Shown here: positions 63,152 through 64,000 of the stretch, in pieces
Layout of the letters: each line of letters begins with the position of its first letter
Numbering within the stretch: position 1 is the stretch's first letter
NCBI GenBank assembly: GCA_016719755.1
Contig: JADJYM010000015.1
Coordinates: forward strand, 248,001-312,000
DNA length: 64,000 bases
Direction of reading: 5' to 3'
From: Novosphingobium sp.
GTDB lineage: Bacteria > Pseudomonadota > Alphaproteobacteria > Sphingomonadales > Sphingomonadaceae
Notes under the pieces: generated by a model
Databases searched by the model: none
Told to the model about the DNA's origin: nothing
Seen by the model: the letters and a program-made list of their open reading frames with translations, nothing else
Position numbers and translations under genes: made by a program

Positions 63152-63727
63152 ATGCTGTCGCTGCCCAATCTGCTCACGCTTTCGCGGATCTTCGCCGTGC
63201 CGCTGCTGGTGGCCCTGCTATGGTGGCCGACCTGGCAGACCGGTTACCTGATCGCTTTTGCGCTCTACTGCCTGATGGGCATCACCGACTATTTCGACGG
63301 TTACCTTGCCCGGGCGCAGGGCGCGGTGTCGCGGCTGGGGCAGTTTCTCGATCCGATTGCCGACAAGATCATGGTCGCCGCCGTGATCCTGATCCTGACC
63401 GGCAAGGGCATGATCGACGGGATCCACGTCATCGCCGCGCTGGTGATCCTGCTGCGCGAGATCGCGGTATCGGGGCTGCGCGAGTTCCTTGCGGGCCTCA
63501 GGGTCTCAGTCCCGGTTTCGCAGCTCGCCAAGTGGAAGACCACCTTCCAGCTGGTCGCGTTCGGTGCGCTGGTGCTGATGGGCGGGGCGCCTGACTTCGC
63601 GATTCCCTTTACCGGTGGCTGGATTACCCCGGCCAGCGTCGGCTTCACCACTCTTTGGGCGGCTGCGGCGCTGACCCTGGTGACCGGGTGGGATTACTTG
63701 CGGGTCGGCCTTAAGCACATGGATTGA
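63152..63727 (+). CDS. pgsA: CDP-diacylglycerol--glycerol-3-phosphate 3-phosphatidyltransferase
   Basis: A 191-residue CDP-alcohol phosphatidyltransferase. The motif D49-G-x2-A-R-x8-G63-x3-D67-x3-D71 (FDGYLARA to FLDPIADK) is complete. PgsA makes phosphatidylglycerophosphate, the precursor of phosphatidylglycerol and cardiolipin, using the CdsA product. The N-terminal SLPNLLTLSRI is typical. Divergent from the LplT-like transporter. Confidence 0.94.
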   Translation: MLSLPNLLTLSRIFAVPLLVALLWWPTWQTGYLIAFALYCLMGITDYFDGYLARAQGAVSRLGQFLDPIADKIMVAAVILILTGKGMIDGIHVIAALVILLREIAVSGLREFLAGLRVSVPVSQLAKWKTTFQLVAFGALVLMGGAPDFAIPFTGGWITPASVGFTTLWAAAALTLVTGWDYLRVGLKHMD

Positions 63728-63799
63728 GAACACTCGCTGAAAGCTTTGAGCGGGTCGTATACTGACAGCCGCGCCCCGGGCGGGAAAATGCCCGCAAGC

Positions 63800-64000
63800 C
63801 TACCAGCGCTTGGCGGGTGGAGGCGCGCAGGCAGCGGGGAGAGGCGGCACCGCGACCGCGCCCATTGCCACCGGCACCGGCTGCCAGGTCCCGCGCGAGG
63901 CGTCGGTGCGCTTCGCCGCAGGCCAGCGCAGTGACGAGACATAGTCGACCATGTCGGCATCGGCGGTCCCGTCTCCCGTCGAGCGGACCACGAAGGCGTC
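63800..64000 (-). CDS. TonB C-terminal-like domain protein, partial
   Basis: The carboxy-terminal 66 residues of a protein whose start lies right of the window. DAFVVRSTGDGTADADMVDYV and the following RWPAAKR resemble the VxxSSG...LD pattern of TonB C-terminal domains, then a Pro/Ala-rich tail with two nearby prolines follows. The family assignment is tentative because only part is visible. Confidence 0.45.
   Translation of the reverse strand, partial: DAFVVRSTGDGTADADMVDYVSSLRWPAAKRTDASRGTWQPVPVAMGAVAVPPLPAACAPPPAKRW

Overview
This looks like ordinary chromosomal sequence from an alphaproteobacterium, most likely a sphingomonad (Sphingomonadales, Novosphingobium/Erythrobacter type). The reasons are the high GC content, a DivL-type pseudokinase in front of tsaE-amgK-murU-addB-addA-trxA, LexA boxes of the alphaproteobacterial GTTC-N7-GTTC form, and a bamA/skp-like/fabZ/rpmE cluster without the lpxD, lpxA and lpxB genes that usually sit there. 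That absence fits a lineage known for glycosphingolipid rather than LPS. I see no phage, transposase, CRISPR array or rRNA operon.

Layout. 1-3000: the end of accA, a secreted M48 metalloprotease, two Flp-type pilins and a Nudix hydrolase. 3000-9320: tRNA-Arg, a methyltransferase plus GT39 glycosyltransferase pair, a phospholipase D-like enzyme, folE and an RhlE-like helicase. 9400-23000: a peroxiredoxin, ahcY, then the tightly coupled divL-tsaE-amgK-murU-addB-addA run and trxA. This links cell-cycle signalling, tRNA modification, peptidoglycan recycling and double-strand break repair. 23100-30110: argJ with an IMPase-like gene, rlmB with a lipoprotein gene, tRNA-Tyr, a KAS III homologue with psd and pssA, and an 86-residue membrane protein gene behind two LexA boxes.

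30480-42010 is the classical translation and envelope cluster rpsB-tsf-pyrH-frr-uppS-cdsA-dxr-rseP-bamA-skp-like-fabZ-rpmE. 42090-47740 holds a PilZ protein, tRNA-His and the cytochrome c maturation genes ccmCDEFGHI, with ccmA and ccmB absent. 47870-56500 holds kup, a secreted LprI-like protein, an aminotransferase, a PuuD-like membrane protein and the operon dapF-mtaB-ftsY-yciB. 56550-64000 holds a GGDEF/EAL protein, a 2-oxoglutarate-type dioxygenase, an EVE-domain protein, a ThDP enzyme, a 62-residue protein, an LplT-like MFS transporter, pgsA and the edge of a TonB-like gene.

Most genes are recognisable housekeeping functions arranged in operons with 4-base ATGA or GTGA overlaps. The least explained spot is the short membrane protein at 29852-30112. 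Its upstream region carries two LexA boxes and a consensus DnaA box, and it is the best candidate here for an undescribed DNA-damage response gene.
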